From the NCBI GenBank assembly GCA_031291295.1, contig JARLJI010000260.1, positions 1 through 64,000 on the forward strand: a stretch of DNA of 64,000 nucleotides. Reading direction: 5' to 3'. A program made the translations under genes and the position numbers. Source of the DNA: Rhodoferax sp. GTDB lineage: Bacteria; Pseudomonadota; Gammaproteobacteria; Burkholderiales; Burkholderiaceae_C. How positions within the stretch are numbered: position 1 is the first letter of the stretch; each line of letters begins with the position of its first letter. Positions 36,396-45,472 of the stretch are shown here, in pieces. Under the pieces are notes generated by a model. That model did not search any database. It was given only the letters and a program-made list of their open reading frames with translations, and was not told the DNA's origin.

Positions 36396-38528
36396 ATGAC
36401 TATTGACTACAAGCTGGATGCCGACGGCATCGCCACCATCACCTGGGCCATGCAGGACGTGCCGATGAACGTCCTCAACGGGCAATCCATTCCCGCCTTC
36501 ACCGAGGCCGTGCGCAAGGCCGTCGCGGACGCATCCGTCAAGGGCGTGATCGTCACTTCGTCCAAGCCCGAATTCATTGCCGGGGCCGACCTCAACATGA
36601 TGCTCGCCATCACCGACGTGGCCGGCATGATGGACTTTGTCACCCAACTGCACGTCCTGATGCGCGGCATCGAAAAAGGCGGCAAACCTTTTGTCGCCGC
36701 CCTCAATGGCACCACGCTTGGCGGCGGCTATGAAGTTGCGCTGGCCTGCCACCGCCGCATCGCCGCCGACAACCCCAAGGCCCTCATCGGCCTGCCCGAG
36801 GTGGCGATCGGCCTGCTGCCCGGCGGCGGCGGCACGCAGCGCCTGCCGCGCATGATCGGCATCCGCAACGCCCTGCCCCTGCTGCTCGAGGGCAAAAAGC
36901 TCGCACCCAAAAAAGCCCTGGAAGCCGGCCTGATCGATGAGGTCGTGCCGGCCGACCAGCTGCTGGCCCGCGCCAAACAGTGGCTGCTGACTGACGGTGC
37001 CGCGGCGGCCGTGCAACCCTGGGATCGCAAGGGCTTCAAACTGCCCGGCGGCACCGTGCAGAGCCCCATGGGCTACGACACTTTCGCCGCCAGCAACGCC
37101 ATGCTGCGCGCCAAGACCTTTGGCAACTACCCGGCGCCCGAGGCCATTTTGAGCTGCGTCTACAACGGCTGCCAAGTCGATCTCGACACCGGCTGCAAGG
37201 TGGAGATGCGCGAGTTCGTCAAACTCACGACCGGCAAACAGGCCAAGAACATGATCCGCTCGCTGTTCTTCGGCATCGGTGACGCCAGCAAGCTCGCTTC
37301 GCGGCCCAAAGATGTTGCCAAGGCCAGCTACCGCAAGGTCGGCATCCTGGGTGCCGGCATGATGGGCGCGGGCATTGCCTTCGCCGCTGCCGAGGTCGGC
37401 ATGGAAGTCGTGCTGCTCGACAGCAGTGCCGAGGGCGCCGCCAAGGGCAAAGCCTACAGCGAGAATCTGTGGAACAAGCGCGTGGCGACCAAGCGCATGA
37501 CCGAGGCCGAGCGCGATGCCAAACTCGCCCTGATCAAGCCGACCATCAACTTTTCCGACCTGACCGGCTGCGACATCGTGGTCGAGGCCGTATTCGAAGA
37601 CCGCGCCATCAAGGCCGACGTGACGCGCAAGGCCGAGGCGGTCATCGCCAGCAGCGCCATCTTCGCCTCCAATACCTCCACCCTGCCAATCAGCGGGCTG
37701 GCCGAGGCCTCGGCGCGCCCGGCCAACTTCATCGGACTGCACTTTTTCTCGCCGGTGGACAAGATGCCGCTGGTCGAGATCATCCGTGGCAAAGCCACCA
37801 GCGACGATTGCCTGGCGCGCGCCATGGACTTCGTCAAGGCGATCCGCAAGACGCCCATCGTTGTCAACGACAGCCGCGGCTTCTACACCAGCCGCGTGTT
37901 CTCCACCTATGTTGGCGAGGGCCTGGCACTGCTGGCCGAAGGCGTGAAACCAGCCCTGATCGACAACGCCGGGCGCATGACCGGCATGCCGGTGGGGCCG
38001 CTGGCGCTGGCCGACGAAGTCTCGCTCGAACTAATGGCGCGCATCCGCAAACAGACCGCCGCCGACCTCGGCGCGGCCTACCAGCGCAGCGCCATCGACG
38101 ACGTTTGCGACCGTATGGTGGACAAGTTGGGCCGGCTGGGCAAAAAGGTCGGCAAAGGCTTCTACGACTACCCGCAAGACGGCCCCAAACAGCTATGGGC
38201 GGGCCTGGCGCAAGAGTTTGCGCCAGCAGCCACGCAACCCACGGTGGAAGAAGTCAGGCAGCGCCTGATGTTCATCCAGTCGGTTGAGACCGCACGCTGC
38301 CTCGAAGAGAAAGTGCTGCTGTCGCCCATTGATGCCGATGTCGGTGCCATCCTGGGCTGGGGCTTCCCGGCTTACCTGGGCGGCCCGATCGGCCAGATCC
38401 ACAGCCTGGGGGTGGCCGCCTTTGTCAAGGCCTGCGAGACCCTGGCCGATCGGCACGGTGCGCGCTTTGCGCCGCCGCAGTTGCTGCGCCGCATGGCCGA
38501 CCTTGGCGAGCGTTTTTACGACCTGTAA
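36396..38528 (+). CDS. Bifunctional enoyl-CoA hydratase / 3-hydroxyacyl-CoA dehydrogenase (FadB/FadJ type)
   Basis: The 710-residue fusion has an N-terminal crotonase domain (residues about 1-190) with both catalytic Glu residues in TLGGGYEVALAC and GLPEVAIGLLPGGGGTQRLP. The NAD-binding Rossmann motif GAGMMGAGIAFAAAEVG starts near residue 318 and is followed by dehydrogenase signatures SNTSTLPISGLAEA, GLHFFSPVDKMPLVEIIRG and NDSRGFYTSRVF. It performs the hydration and oxidation steps between the dehydrogenase and thiolase encoded beside it. Confidence 0.94.
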   Translation: MTIDYKLDADGIATITWAMQDVPMNVLNGQSIPAFTEAVRKAVADASVKGVIVTSSKPEFIAGADLNMMLAITDVAGMMDFVTQLHVLMRGIEKGGKPFVAALNGTTLGGGYEVALACHRRIAADNPKALIGLPEVAIGLLPGGGGTQRLPRMIGIRNALPLLLEGKKLAPKKALEAGLIDEVVPADQLLARAKQWLLTDGAAAAVQPWDRKGFKLPGGTVQSPMGYDTFAASNAMLRAKTFGNYPAPEAILSCVYNGCQVDLDTGCKVEMREFVKLTTGKQAKNMIRSLFFGIGDASKLASRPKDVAKASYRKVGILGAGMMGAGIAFAAAEVGMEVVLLDSSAEGAAKGKAYSENLWNKRVATKRMTEAERDAKLALIKPTINFSDLTGCDIVVEAVFEDRAIKADVTRKAEAVIASSAIFASNTSTLPISGLAEASARPANFIGLHFFSPVDKMPLVEIIRGKATSDDCLARAMDFVKAIRKTPIVVNDSRGFYTSRVFSTYVGEGLALLAEGVKPALIDNAGRMTGMPVGPLALADEVSLELMARIRKQTAADLGAAYQRSAIDDVCDRMVDKLGRLGKKVGKGFYDYPQDGPKQLWAGLAQEFAPAATQPTVEEVRQRLMFIQSVETARCLEEKVLLSPIDADVGAILGWGFPAYLGGPIGQIHSLGVAAFVKACETLADRHGARFAPPQLLRRMADLGERFYDL

Positions 38529-38554
38529 CCAAGACCTTTCAGCGAGAACCGCCC

Positions 38555-40174
38555 ATGCCCGTCATTCAAAGTCAAATCGACCCGCAGTCAGAAAGCTTCC
38601 TCAAGCACCGCGAGCAGATGCTCGCCCTGATCGATAGTTTCCGCACGCTTGAGGACCGTGTGCGCAACACCTCGAACAGCCAGGAGGCGAAGTTCCGCGC
38701 CCGCAAACAGCTGCTGCCGCGCGAGCGCATCGCGCTGCTGCTCGATCGCGGCTCGCCGTGGCTGGAGTTCTCGACCCTGGCCGGGTTCAAGATGCACGAC
38801 GACGACGGTGAAAAAAACGTGCTGGGTGGCGGAATCATCACCGGCATCGGGGTGGTGTCCGGTATCCGTTGCATGGTGATCGCGTCGGACAGCGCCATCA
38901 AGGGCGGCACCATTACACCGATGGGCATGCGGAAGAGTCTGCGTGCCGAGGTGATCGCACTGGAGAACAAACTGCCGGTGGTGCGACTGGTCGAATCGGG
39001 CGGTGCCAACCTGATGCACGTGGGTGAAGTGTTCATTGAAGGTGGCCGAGGTTTCGCCAACCAGGCACGGCTGTCGGCTGCGGGCATTCCACAGGTCTGC
39101 GTAATGCATGGTCACTCTACCGCTGGCGGTGCCTATCTGCCGGGGATGTCCGACTATGTGATCATGGTGCGTGGCCGCGCCAAGGCCTTCCTGGCCGGCC
39201 CGCCCCTGCTCAAGGCTGCCACTGGCGAGATCGCCACCGGCGAAGAACTGGGTGGCGCTGAAATGCACTGTTCGATGTCGGGTTTGGCAGAGTATATGGC
39301 TGAGGACGATGCCGATGGCATCCGCATCGCTCGCGACATCCTGGCACGACTGCCGTGGAATGACCGCCTGCCGATGCGCCCGGTAAAGACGTGGAAAGAG
39401 CCACGTTATCCGGTCGAACAACTCGCCGGTGTCGTTCCTGTTGACTTCCGCCAGCCCTACGACATGCGCGAATTGCTAGCGCGGGTGATCGACGACTCCG
39501 ATTTCCTCGACTTCAAGCCACTTTATGGCTCTAACACCGTGTGTGGTCATGGTGCCATCGAAGGGCACCCGTGCGGCTTTATCGGCAACAACGGGCCGAT
39601 CGATCCGCAAGGTTCCACCAAAGCGACTCAGTTCATCCAGCTGTGCTGCCAGTCGGGCACCCCGATCATCTATCTGCAGAACACCACCGGTTTCATGGTC
39701 GGCAAGGATGTCGAACAGGTTGGCATGATCAAGCATGGGGCCAAGATGGTCCAGGCGGTCGCCAATGCCACCGTGCCACAAATCACCTTGATGACAGGCG
39801 CATCCTTTGGCGCTGGCAACTACGGCATGTGCGGTCGCGCCTACGACCCACGTTTTGTGTTCGCTTGGCCCAACGCACGGGTGGCGGTCATGGGCGGCGA
39901 GCAAGCCGCCACCGTGATGCGCATCGTGACGGAAGAAAAATTTGCCCGTCTCGGTAAGGAACCACCAGCAGAGACCATGGAGGCCATGAAGAAGGAGATC
40001 CTGGCACGTTTTGATATCGAGTCGCATTCTTTGGTTGCCACCGCGCGCTTGTGGGACGACGGCATCATCGACCCGCGTGACACACGCCGGGCGTTGGCGA
40101 CCACGCTGGCGGCATGTCGCGAGGCTGCGTTGCGGCCCCTGCTGTCGAACACCTTTGGCGTAGCACGAATGTGA
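38555..40174 (+). CDS. Acyl-CoA carboxylase, carboxyltransferase (beta) subunit; geranyl-/methylcrotonyl-CoA type
   Basis: The 539-residue protein carries the carboxyltransferase N and C domains, with ASDSAIKGGTITPMGMRKSL, HGHSTAGGAYLPGMSDYVIM, GEELGGAEMH, LQNTTGFMVGKDVEQVGMIK and TGASFGAGNYGMCGRAYDPR. This is the LiuB/AtuC branch (methylcrotonyl- or geranyl-CoA carboxylase) rather than the propionyl-CoA branch. The AtuA homologue at 49121-50902 favours a geranyl-type or other branched enoyl-CoA substrate, but specificity cannot be decided from sequence alone. Confidence 0.88.
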   Translation: MPVIQSQIDPQSESFLKHREQMLALIDSFRTLEDRVRNTSNSQEAKFRARKQLLPRERIALLLDRGSPWLEFSTLAGFKMHDDDGEKNVLGGGIITGIGVVSGIRCMVIASDSAIKGGTITPMGMRKSLRAEVIALENKLPVVRLVESGGANLMHVGEVFIEGGRGFANQARLSAAGIPQVCVMHGHSTAGGAYLPGMSDYVIMVRGRAKAFLAGPPLLKAATGEIATGEELGGAEMHCSMSGLAEYMAEDDADGIRIARDILARLPWNDRLPMRPVKTWKEPRYPVEQLAGVVPVDFRQPYDMRELLARVIDDSDFLDFKPLYGSNTVCGHGAIEGHPCGFIGNNGPIDPQGSTKATQFIQLCCQSGTPIIYLQNTTGFMVGKDVEQVGMIKHGAKMVQAVANATVPQITLMTGASFGAGNYGMCGRAYDPRFVFAWPNARVAVMGGEQAATVMRIVTEEKFARLGKEPPAETMEAMKKEILARFDIESHSLVATARLWDDGIIDPRDTRRALATTLAACREAALRPLLSNTFGVARM

Positions 40175-40182
40175 GAACCCTG

Positions 40183-42144
40183 ATGAACTTCACCAAAATC
40201 CTTATTGCCAACCGCGGCGAGATCGCGTGCCGGATTATCCGCACGGCAAAGGCTTTGGGCTACCGCACGGTAGCTGTCTACAGCGAAGCCGATGCCCAGG
40301 CGCTGCATGTTGCCATGGCCGACGAGGCCGTGTGTATCGGCCCGGCGCCGGTCCGTGAGAGCTACCTAAACGTCGCGGCACTGCTGGCAGCGGCACGCAG
40401 CACCGGCGCGGATGCGGTGCACCCCGGCTACGGCTTCTTGTCGGAGAACGACAGCTTTGCACAGGCTTGCCTGGACGCCGGGCTGGTGTTCATCGGCCCG
40501 GACCCGCAATCCATCCTGAAAATGGGCAACAAGGCCGGCGCCAAGCGCCTGATGCTGGCGGCGGGCGTGCCCTGCGTGCCGGGCTACCAGGGCGCCGACC
40601 AATCCGATGCCACGCTGCTCGCGAAAGCCGGAGAGATTGGCTTTCCGATCATGGTCAAGGCGGCGGCGGGCGGCGGCGGGCGTGGCATGCGGCTGGTCGA
40701 ACACCCGCAGGACTTGGCGGTCGCACTGGTCAGTGCCCGCTCGGAAGCAGGCAACGCCTTTGGCAGCGAAGAGCTGATTCTCGAACGCGCGGTGATTGAG
40801 CCGCGCCACGTCGAAATCCAGGTCTTCGGCGACAAACACGGCAACATCATCCACCTCGGCGAGCGCGACTGTTCGATCCAGCGTCGGCACCAGAAGGTGT
40901 TCGAGGAAGCCCCCTCCCCGGCGGTCACGCCCGCACTGCGCGCACAGATGGGCGCAGCGGCAGTGGCGGCGGCGCGCACCGTGAACTACGTCGGCGCTGG
41001 CACAGTCGAGTTTTTGCTCGACCGCGAAGGGCGTTTTTATTTTCTGGAGATGAACACACGGCTACAGGTCGAACACCCGGTGACCGAGTGCATCACCGGT
41101 CTGGACCTGGTGGCCTGGCAGTTCGCCGTGGCCCGTGGCGAACCCTTGCCGTTAACGCAAGAGCAAGTGCAATTGAATGGGCACGCGATTGAAGTGCGCC
41201 TGTATGCAGAAGACCCATACGCCGATTTTCTGCCACAAAGTGGCGATGTTGCGGTCTGGAGCCCGCCCACGGGCGAAGGCGTGCGCGTTGACCACGGCCT
41301 GGTCTCAGGCCAGACCGTGAGCCCTCACTACGATCCGATGATCGCCAAGATCATTGCGCACGGCGCCACCCGCGACGAAGCGCGACGCCGCCTAATCGGT
41401 GCCCTGCAACGCACCCGCCTGCTCGGCCTGCCCAACAACCGCTCCTTCCTCGAGGCCGTGGCCAGCCACCCGGCATTCGCCGCTGGCGAGACGACGACCG
41501 CCTTCATCGCCCAGCATTTCGACACTGCGGTGCTGGTGCGACCCCAACCCGACTCGCTAGCGCTGGCGCTGGCCAGTACGCTGTGGTTTGAAGCCAGCGC
41601 CACGCCGGGCGCGGCCGCGCCCTGGCGCTCCAGCCGGCCGGGACGCTGGCCGATGCTCATCGGCGAGAGCGAACACCGCCACGCCGTGCACATCACGGCC
41701 ACCGGCGCCCACAGCTACAGACTCGAAGTGGGCGCGGCGCTACACCACATCACCCTCAGCGGACGCGAAGGCGAGTGCCTGCACCTGATCGCCGACGGCG
41801 TGCAACAACACGCCGCGGCGGTGTTTGCCAACGGCGTGTTGCACCTGGAACTGGGCGGCCTGAGCGCCAGCTTTGAAGACCTGACCTACGCCCCGCCGGC
41901 TGCAGCCGCGGGAAGTGCAGGAGCGCGGGTGCTGGCACCGATGAACGGGCGCGTGCTCGGGGTGTTCGTCCAGGTTGGGGAGGCCGTGACCAAGGGGCAG
42001 CGCATCGTGGTGCTCGAAGCGATGAAGATGGAACATCAGCTGCTGGCCCGTCGCGATGGCGTGGTGGACCAAGTTGCGGTGCGTGCTGGCGACCAGGTTG
42101 CCACGCGCGCCTTGCTGGTGTCACTGGTCGAGCAGCCTGATTGA
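40183..42144 (+). CDS. Acyl-CoA carboxylase, biotin carboxylase/biotin carrier (alpha) subunit
   Basis: The 653-residue subunit starts MNFTKILIANRGEIACRIIR, only eight bases after the beta-subunit stop. It carries a biotin carboxylase domain (VKAAAGGGGRGMRLV, ERDCSIQRRHQKVFEEAPSP, FLEMNTRLQVEHPVTE) and a C-terminal biotinyl domain with the target lysine in VLEAMKMEHQL at residue 615. The biotin genes at 5.6-9.9 kb would supply its cofactor, although they are not linked in transcription. Confidence 0.93.
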   Translation: MNFTKILIANRGEIACRIIRTAKALGYRTVAVYSEADAQALHVAMADEAVCIGPAPVRESYLNVAALLAAARSTGADAVHPGYGFLSENDSFAQACLDAGLVFIGPDPQSILKMGNKAGAKRLMLAAGVPCVPGYQGADQSDATLLAKAGEIGFPIMVKAAAGGGGRGMRLVEHPQDLAVALVSARSEAGNAFGSEELILERAVIEPRHVEIQVFGDKHGNIIHLGERDCSIQRRHQKVFEEAPSPAVTPALRAQMGAAAVAAARTVNYVGAGTVEFLLDREGRFYFLEMNTRLQVEHPVTECITGLDLVAWQFAVARGEPLPLTQEQVQLNGHAIEVRLYAEDPYADFLPQSGDVAVWSPPTGEGVRVDHGLVSGQTVSPHYDPMIAKIIAHGATRDEARRRLIGALQRTRLLGLPNNRSFLEAVASHPAFAAGETTTAFIAQHFDTAVLVRPQPDSLALALASTLWFEASATPGAAAPWRSSRPGRWPMLIGESEHRHAVHITATGAHSYRLEVGAALHHITLSGREGECLHLIADGVQQHAAAVFANGVLHLELGGLSASFEDLTYAPPAAAAGSAGARVLAPMNGRVLGVFVQVGEAVTKGQRIVVLEAMKMEHQLLARRDGVVDQVAVRAGDQVATRALLVSLVEQPD

Positions 42145-42199
42145 TGCGCACGTCGCCCTGCACGCACGACACACGCCATACCCACGAGGAGTAATACCC

Positions 42200-43375
42200 A
42201 TGCCAGCCGAAACCCTGCCTGCCAAGAGCCCCTTTTATACGCCCGAGCACCTGGCGTTCCGCGATGCGATGCGCCGCTTCGTCGCCCGGGAAATCAGCCC
42301 GCATGTTGACGCCTGGGACGAAGCCGAGTCCTTTCCTGTCGAGTTGTACCGCAAGGCAGCCGAGATCGGCCTGCTTGGCTTGGGCTTCCCCGAAAGCCAT
42401 GGTGGCAACGACGGCGACCTGTTCATGACCATCATCGCCGCGCAGGAACTTGCGCGTTGCGGTGCTGGCGGTGTCCTGGCGAGTCTGCTGTCACACACCA
42501 TCGGCTGTCCGCCCATCGTCAATGTGGGCAACGAGGCGCTCAAGCAGCGCGTCTTGCCGCCGGTACTGCGGGGCGAGAAGATCAGCGCGCTCGGCATCAC
42601 CGAACCCTCCGGCGGCTCCGATGTGGCCAACCTCAAGACTACGGCCCGCCGAGATGGTGATCACTACGTCGTCAACGGCTCGAAAACATTCATCACCTCC
42701 GGCATGCGCGCCGACTTCTACACCGTAGCAGTGCGCACCGGCGGGCCCGGCCCGGGCGGCGTGTCGCTGCTGCTGATCGAAAAAGGCACGCCCGGCTTCA
42801 CGCAAACGCCTTTGAGAAAAATGGGCTGGTGGTGCTCCGACACCGCCGCCTTGTATTTTGATGACTGCAGGGTGCCGGTGGATAACCTGGTGGGGGTGGA
42901 AAACCAGGGTTTCAAGGCCATCATGAAGAACTTCAACCGCGAGCGCATCTTCCTCGCCGCCGGTGCCAACGGTTTTGCCCGTGTCTGCCTGGACGAAGCG
43001 CTGGCCTGGTCGCGTGAACGCGAGATGTTTGGCGGCAAGTTGATCGACCAGCAGGTCACCCGCCACAAACTCGCCGACATGGCCATGCGCGTCGAGGCGA
43101 CCCAGGCCATGCTGGAATTGCTGGCCTGGCGCGTCGAACAGGGCGACACGCCGGTGGGCGAAATCTGCCTGCTGAAGAACCAGGCCACCCAGACCATGGC
43201 CTATTGCGCCAGCGAGGCGGTGCAACTGCACGGCGGCGCCGGCTTCATGCGCGGTGTCAAGGTGGAACGCATTTACCGCGAGGTCAAAGTCAACGCCATT
43301 GGTGGCGGCGCCGAAGAGGTGATGCGCGACCTGGCGGCGCGCCAGCTCGGGTTTTACGCCGGAAGCCCTCGATGA
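42200..43375 (+). CDS. Acyl-CoA dehydrogenase
   Basis: A 391-residue enzyme from MPAETLPAKSPFYTPEHL, preceded by GAGGAGT. Blocks are LGITEPSGGSDVANLKT, VVNGSKTFITSGMRADF and LHGGAGFMRGVKVERIYREV. The C-terminal catalytic position reads IGGGAEEV without the usual Glu, while NFNRERIFLAAGANG gives Glu at the alternative position, as in several family members of this operon. Its stop overlaps the next gene's start (ATGA), pairing it with the divergent dehydrogenase that follows. Confidence 0.92.
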   Translation: MPAETLPAKSPFYTPEHLAFRDAMRRFVAREISPHVDAWDEAESFPVELYRKAAEIGLLGLGFPESHGGNDGDLFMTIIAAQELARCGAGGVLASLLSHTIGCPPIVNVGNEALKQRVLPPVLRGEKISALGITEPSGGSDVANLKTTARRDGDHYVVNGSKTFITSGMRADFYTVAVRTGGPGPGGVSLLLIEKGTPGFTQTPLRKMGWWCSDTAALYFDDCRVPVDNLVGVENQGFKAIMKNFNRERIFLAAGANGFARVCLDEALAWSREREMFGGKLIDQQVTRHKLADMAMRVEATQAMLELLAWRVEQGDTPVGEICLLKNQATQTMAYCASEAVQLHGGAGFMRGVKVERIYREVKVNAIGGGAEEVMRDLAARQLGFYAGSPR

Positions 43376-44532
43376 AGTCCACCACCTCACCCATACAGCA
43401 CATGCCGCCTTCGGCGCTGCCCGAGGCCATGCGCCTGGCCTTGGCGGACGCGCCAGCGCCTGAATGCGCGCACGGCTTCCCCCGTGCCTGGTGGCGTCAT
43501 CTCGGCGCCAGCGGCCTGCTCGGTGTGGGGTTCGACAGCGACGGTGGATCGCCCGTAGCGGACTCCGCGCTGGTCAGCGCGCTGGCCGGCATCGTCGCCC
43601 GCGAATCCGCCAGCCTGGGCCTCGGCATGGCGTGGATGATGCAGCAGATGCTGGGGCGCTTCGTGCTGGCGCCGAATCTGCGTAGCGACCGGCATCGTGC
43701 CCTTTTGGCATCCATGGCGCGTGGCGACGCGCTGCTGGCACTCGCGATCTCCGAACCCGGCACCGGCGCACACCCCAAACACCTGAGCTGCCGGGCGGTT
43801 CAGGACGGCAACAACTGGCTCCTTGACGGCCACAAGGCCTTCGTCAGCAACGGCCCGGCCGCCGATGCCATCATCGTGCTGGCCGTCAGCGGCGAGCACC
43901 AGGGGCGCAAGCGCTTCGATGCTTTCATCGTTGAGGCCAACACACCGGGCCTGACCCGCGAACTGGACGACAAAGTGCGCGGACTGGCGCCGCTCGGCCA
44001 TTGCGGCCTGGGCCTTGTCGGCTGCCGGGTGCCGGACAGCCAGCGCCTGGGCGCGTCGGGACAGGCGTTCGACACCATCGCGCGGCCGCTGCGCGCGATC
44101 GAAGACGCGCTGCTGCTGGGGGCTATGCTCGGCGCCATGCAAGCCGAGCTGGACGCCTTGGCACGCTGGTTCCGCAATGCAGCCCGCACGCCGGCTTTGA
44201 CCCGGGACCTGGGTGGCTTGCAACTCGAACTCGATGCCCTGTCGCCAGTGGCCCGTCATGCTGCCCAGCACCTGGACCAGCACGGGCCCAACGAGGCGCT
44301 GGCGGCGTTCAACCTGGGCGCGCGCCGCCTGTTTGATCGCTGGCAAGGCGCCTGTGAATCCTTTGCCGCCACCCTGGACGACCATGAACCCGCCCTGCTC
44401 ACCCTGGCGCGTGATCTGCGCCTGGTGCTGGGCATAGCCCGCGGCATCGCCGAATCCCGACAACTTCAAGCCGGCGAAACCCTGCTGCGCCCCAAGGAAA
44501 CCCATGAAAACACTTTACCAACCCCACTTTGA
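43372..44532 (+). CDS. Divergent acyl-CoA dehydrogenase-like protein
   Basis: The 386-residue product is recognisable as an acyl-CoA dehydrogenase only in its middle: LALAISEPGTGAHPKHLSCR and LDGHKAFVSNGPAADAIIVL correspond to the FAD-binding beta domain. The C-terminal part is unusual: no GGxG(F/Y) block or YEGT-like end, and instead an Ala/Leu/Arg-rich helical tail. It starts by ATGA overlap with the previous dehydrogenase and overlaps moxR by 29 bases. Such pairs of one normal and one degenerate dehydrogenase can form heteromeric enzymes, as known for steroid side-chain dehydrogenases in Mycobacterium; that is inference here. Confidence 0.75.
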   Translation: MKSTTSPIQHMPPSALPEAMRLALADAPAPECAHGFPRAWWRHLGASGLLGVGFDSDGGSPVADSALVSALAGIVARESASLGLGMAWMMQQMLGRFVLAPNLRSDRHRALLASMARGDALLALAISEPGTGAHPKHLSCRAVQDGNNWLLDGHKAFVSNGPAADAIIVLAVSGEHQGRKRFDAFIVEANTPGLTRELDDKVRGLAPLGHCGLGLVGCRVPDSQRLGASGQAFDTIARPLRAIEDALLLGAMLGAMQAELDALARWFRNAARTPALTRDLGGLQLELDALSPVARHAAQHLDQHGPNEALAAFNLGARRLFDRWQGACESFAATLDDHEPALLTLARDLRLVLGIARGIAESRQLQAGETLLRPKETHENTLPTPL

Positions 44533-45472
44533 TTCCATTGATGGCCTGGCGCAGCGCCTGGCTGCGGTCGACTACATTGCCAGCCGCGAAATCGCCACCT
44601 CGGTCTACCTGGGCTTCAACCTGGAAAAGCCGATCCTGGTCGAAGGCCCGGCCGGCGTCGGCAAGACCGAACTGGCCAAGGGCATGGCCGAGATTCTCGA
44701 CGTGCCCCTGATCCGCATGCAGTGTTACGAAGGCCTGGACGAATCCAAGGCCTTGTACGAGTGGAAATACGGCAAGCAATTGCTCTACACGCAACTCCTC
44801 AAGGACAAACTGGGCGAGATGATGCAAGGCGCGGTGGGACTGGCGGCCTCGATCGAGCGGCTGCATGCGCACGACGACCTGTTCTTCTCCGAGCACTTTC
44901 TCGAGCCGCGCCCGCTCTACCAGGCCCTGCACCAGGAGCGCGGCTGCGTGCTGCTGGTGGACGAGGTTGACAAGTCCGACCCCGAGTTCGAGGCTTTCCT
45001 GCTCGAAGTGCTGTCCGACTTTCAGGTCTCGGTGCCCGAACTCGGCACCATCAAGGCCAAGGTCAAGCCCATCGTCTTCCTCACCAGCAACAACACGCGC
45101 GAGATGAGCGACGCGCTCAAGCGCCGCTGCCTGCATTTGCACATTCCATTCCCCGAGGCGAAGCTGGAGCGGCGCATTCTGGAGCGCCGCGTGCCCGGCT
45201 TGTCGGCAACACTAAACCGCGAGCTGGTCGCCTTCATTCAGGCCGTGCGCCAGATGGACCTGAAAAAGCAGCCCTCGGTCAGCGAGACCATCGACTGGGC
45301 CAAAACGCTGCTGCTGCTGCACGCCGAACACTTGAGCCTGGACCTGGTGCGCGACACGCTCAACGTCTTCCTCAAGTTTGAGCAGGACATTGCCTCGGCC
45401 AGCGAGCAACTGCCGGCCCTGCTGCAGCAAGCGCGCAAGGACGCGGAGATTCCCCGTGCAAGCCACGCTTGA
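44504..45472 (+). CDS. MoxR-family AAA+ ATPase
   Basis: A 322-residue AAA+ protein. Walker A is GPAGVGKTELAKGMAEIL (about residue 48 on) and Walker B is VLLVDEVDKSDPEFE (near residue 149). Sensor 1 (FLTSNNTREMSDALKRRCL) follows. MoxR ATPases act with VWA-domain partners as chaperones for metal or cofactor insertion or for complex maturation. The VWA gene follows immediately with a 17-base overlap. It overlaps the preceding dehydrogenase gene as well, so it is embedded in the catabolic operon. Confidence 0.92.
   Translation: MKTLYQPHFDSIDGLAQRLAAVDYIASREIATSVYLGFNLEKPILVEGPAGVGKTELAKGMAEILDVPLIRMQCYEGLDESKALYEWKYGKQLLYTQLLKDKLGEMMQGAVGLAASIERLHAHDDLFFSEHFLEPRPLYQALHQERGCVLLVDEVDKSDPEFEAFLLEVLSDFQVSVPELGTIKAKVKPIVFLTSNNTREMSDALKRRCLHLHIPFPEAKLERRILERRVPGLSATLNRELVAFIQAVRQMDLKKQPSVSETIDWAKTLLLLHAEHLSLDLVRDTLNVFLKFEQDIASASEQLPALLQQARKDAEIPRASHA

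Noticed and set aside
36375-37742. 455-residue antisense open frame opposite the FadB/J-type gene
   Set aside because: The plus strand has full domain signatures; the antisense product has none and no ribosome-binding site.
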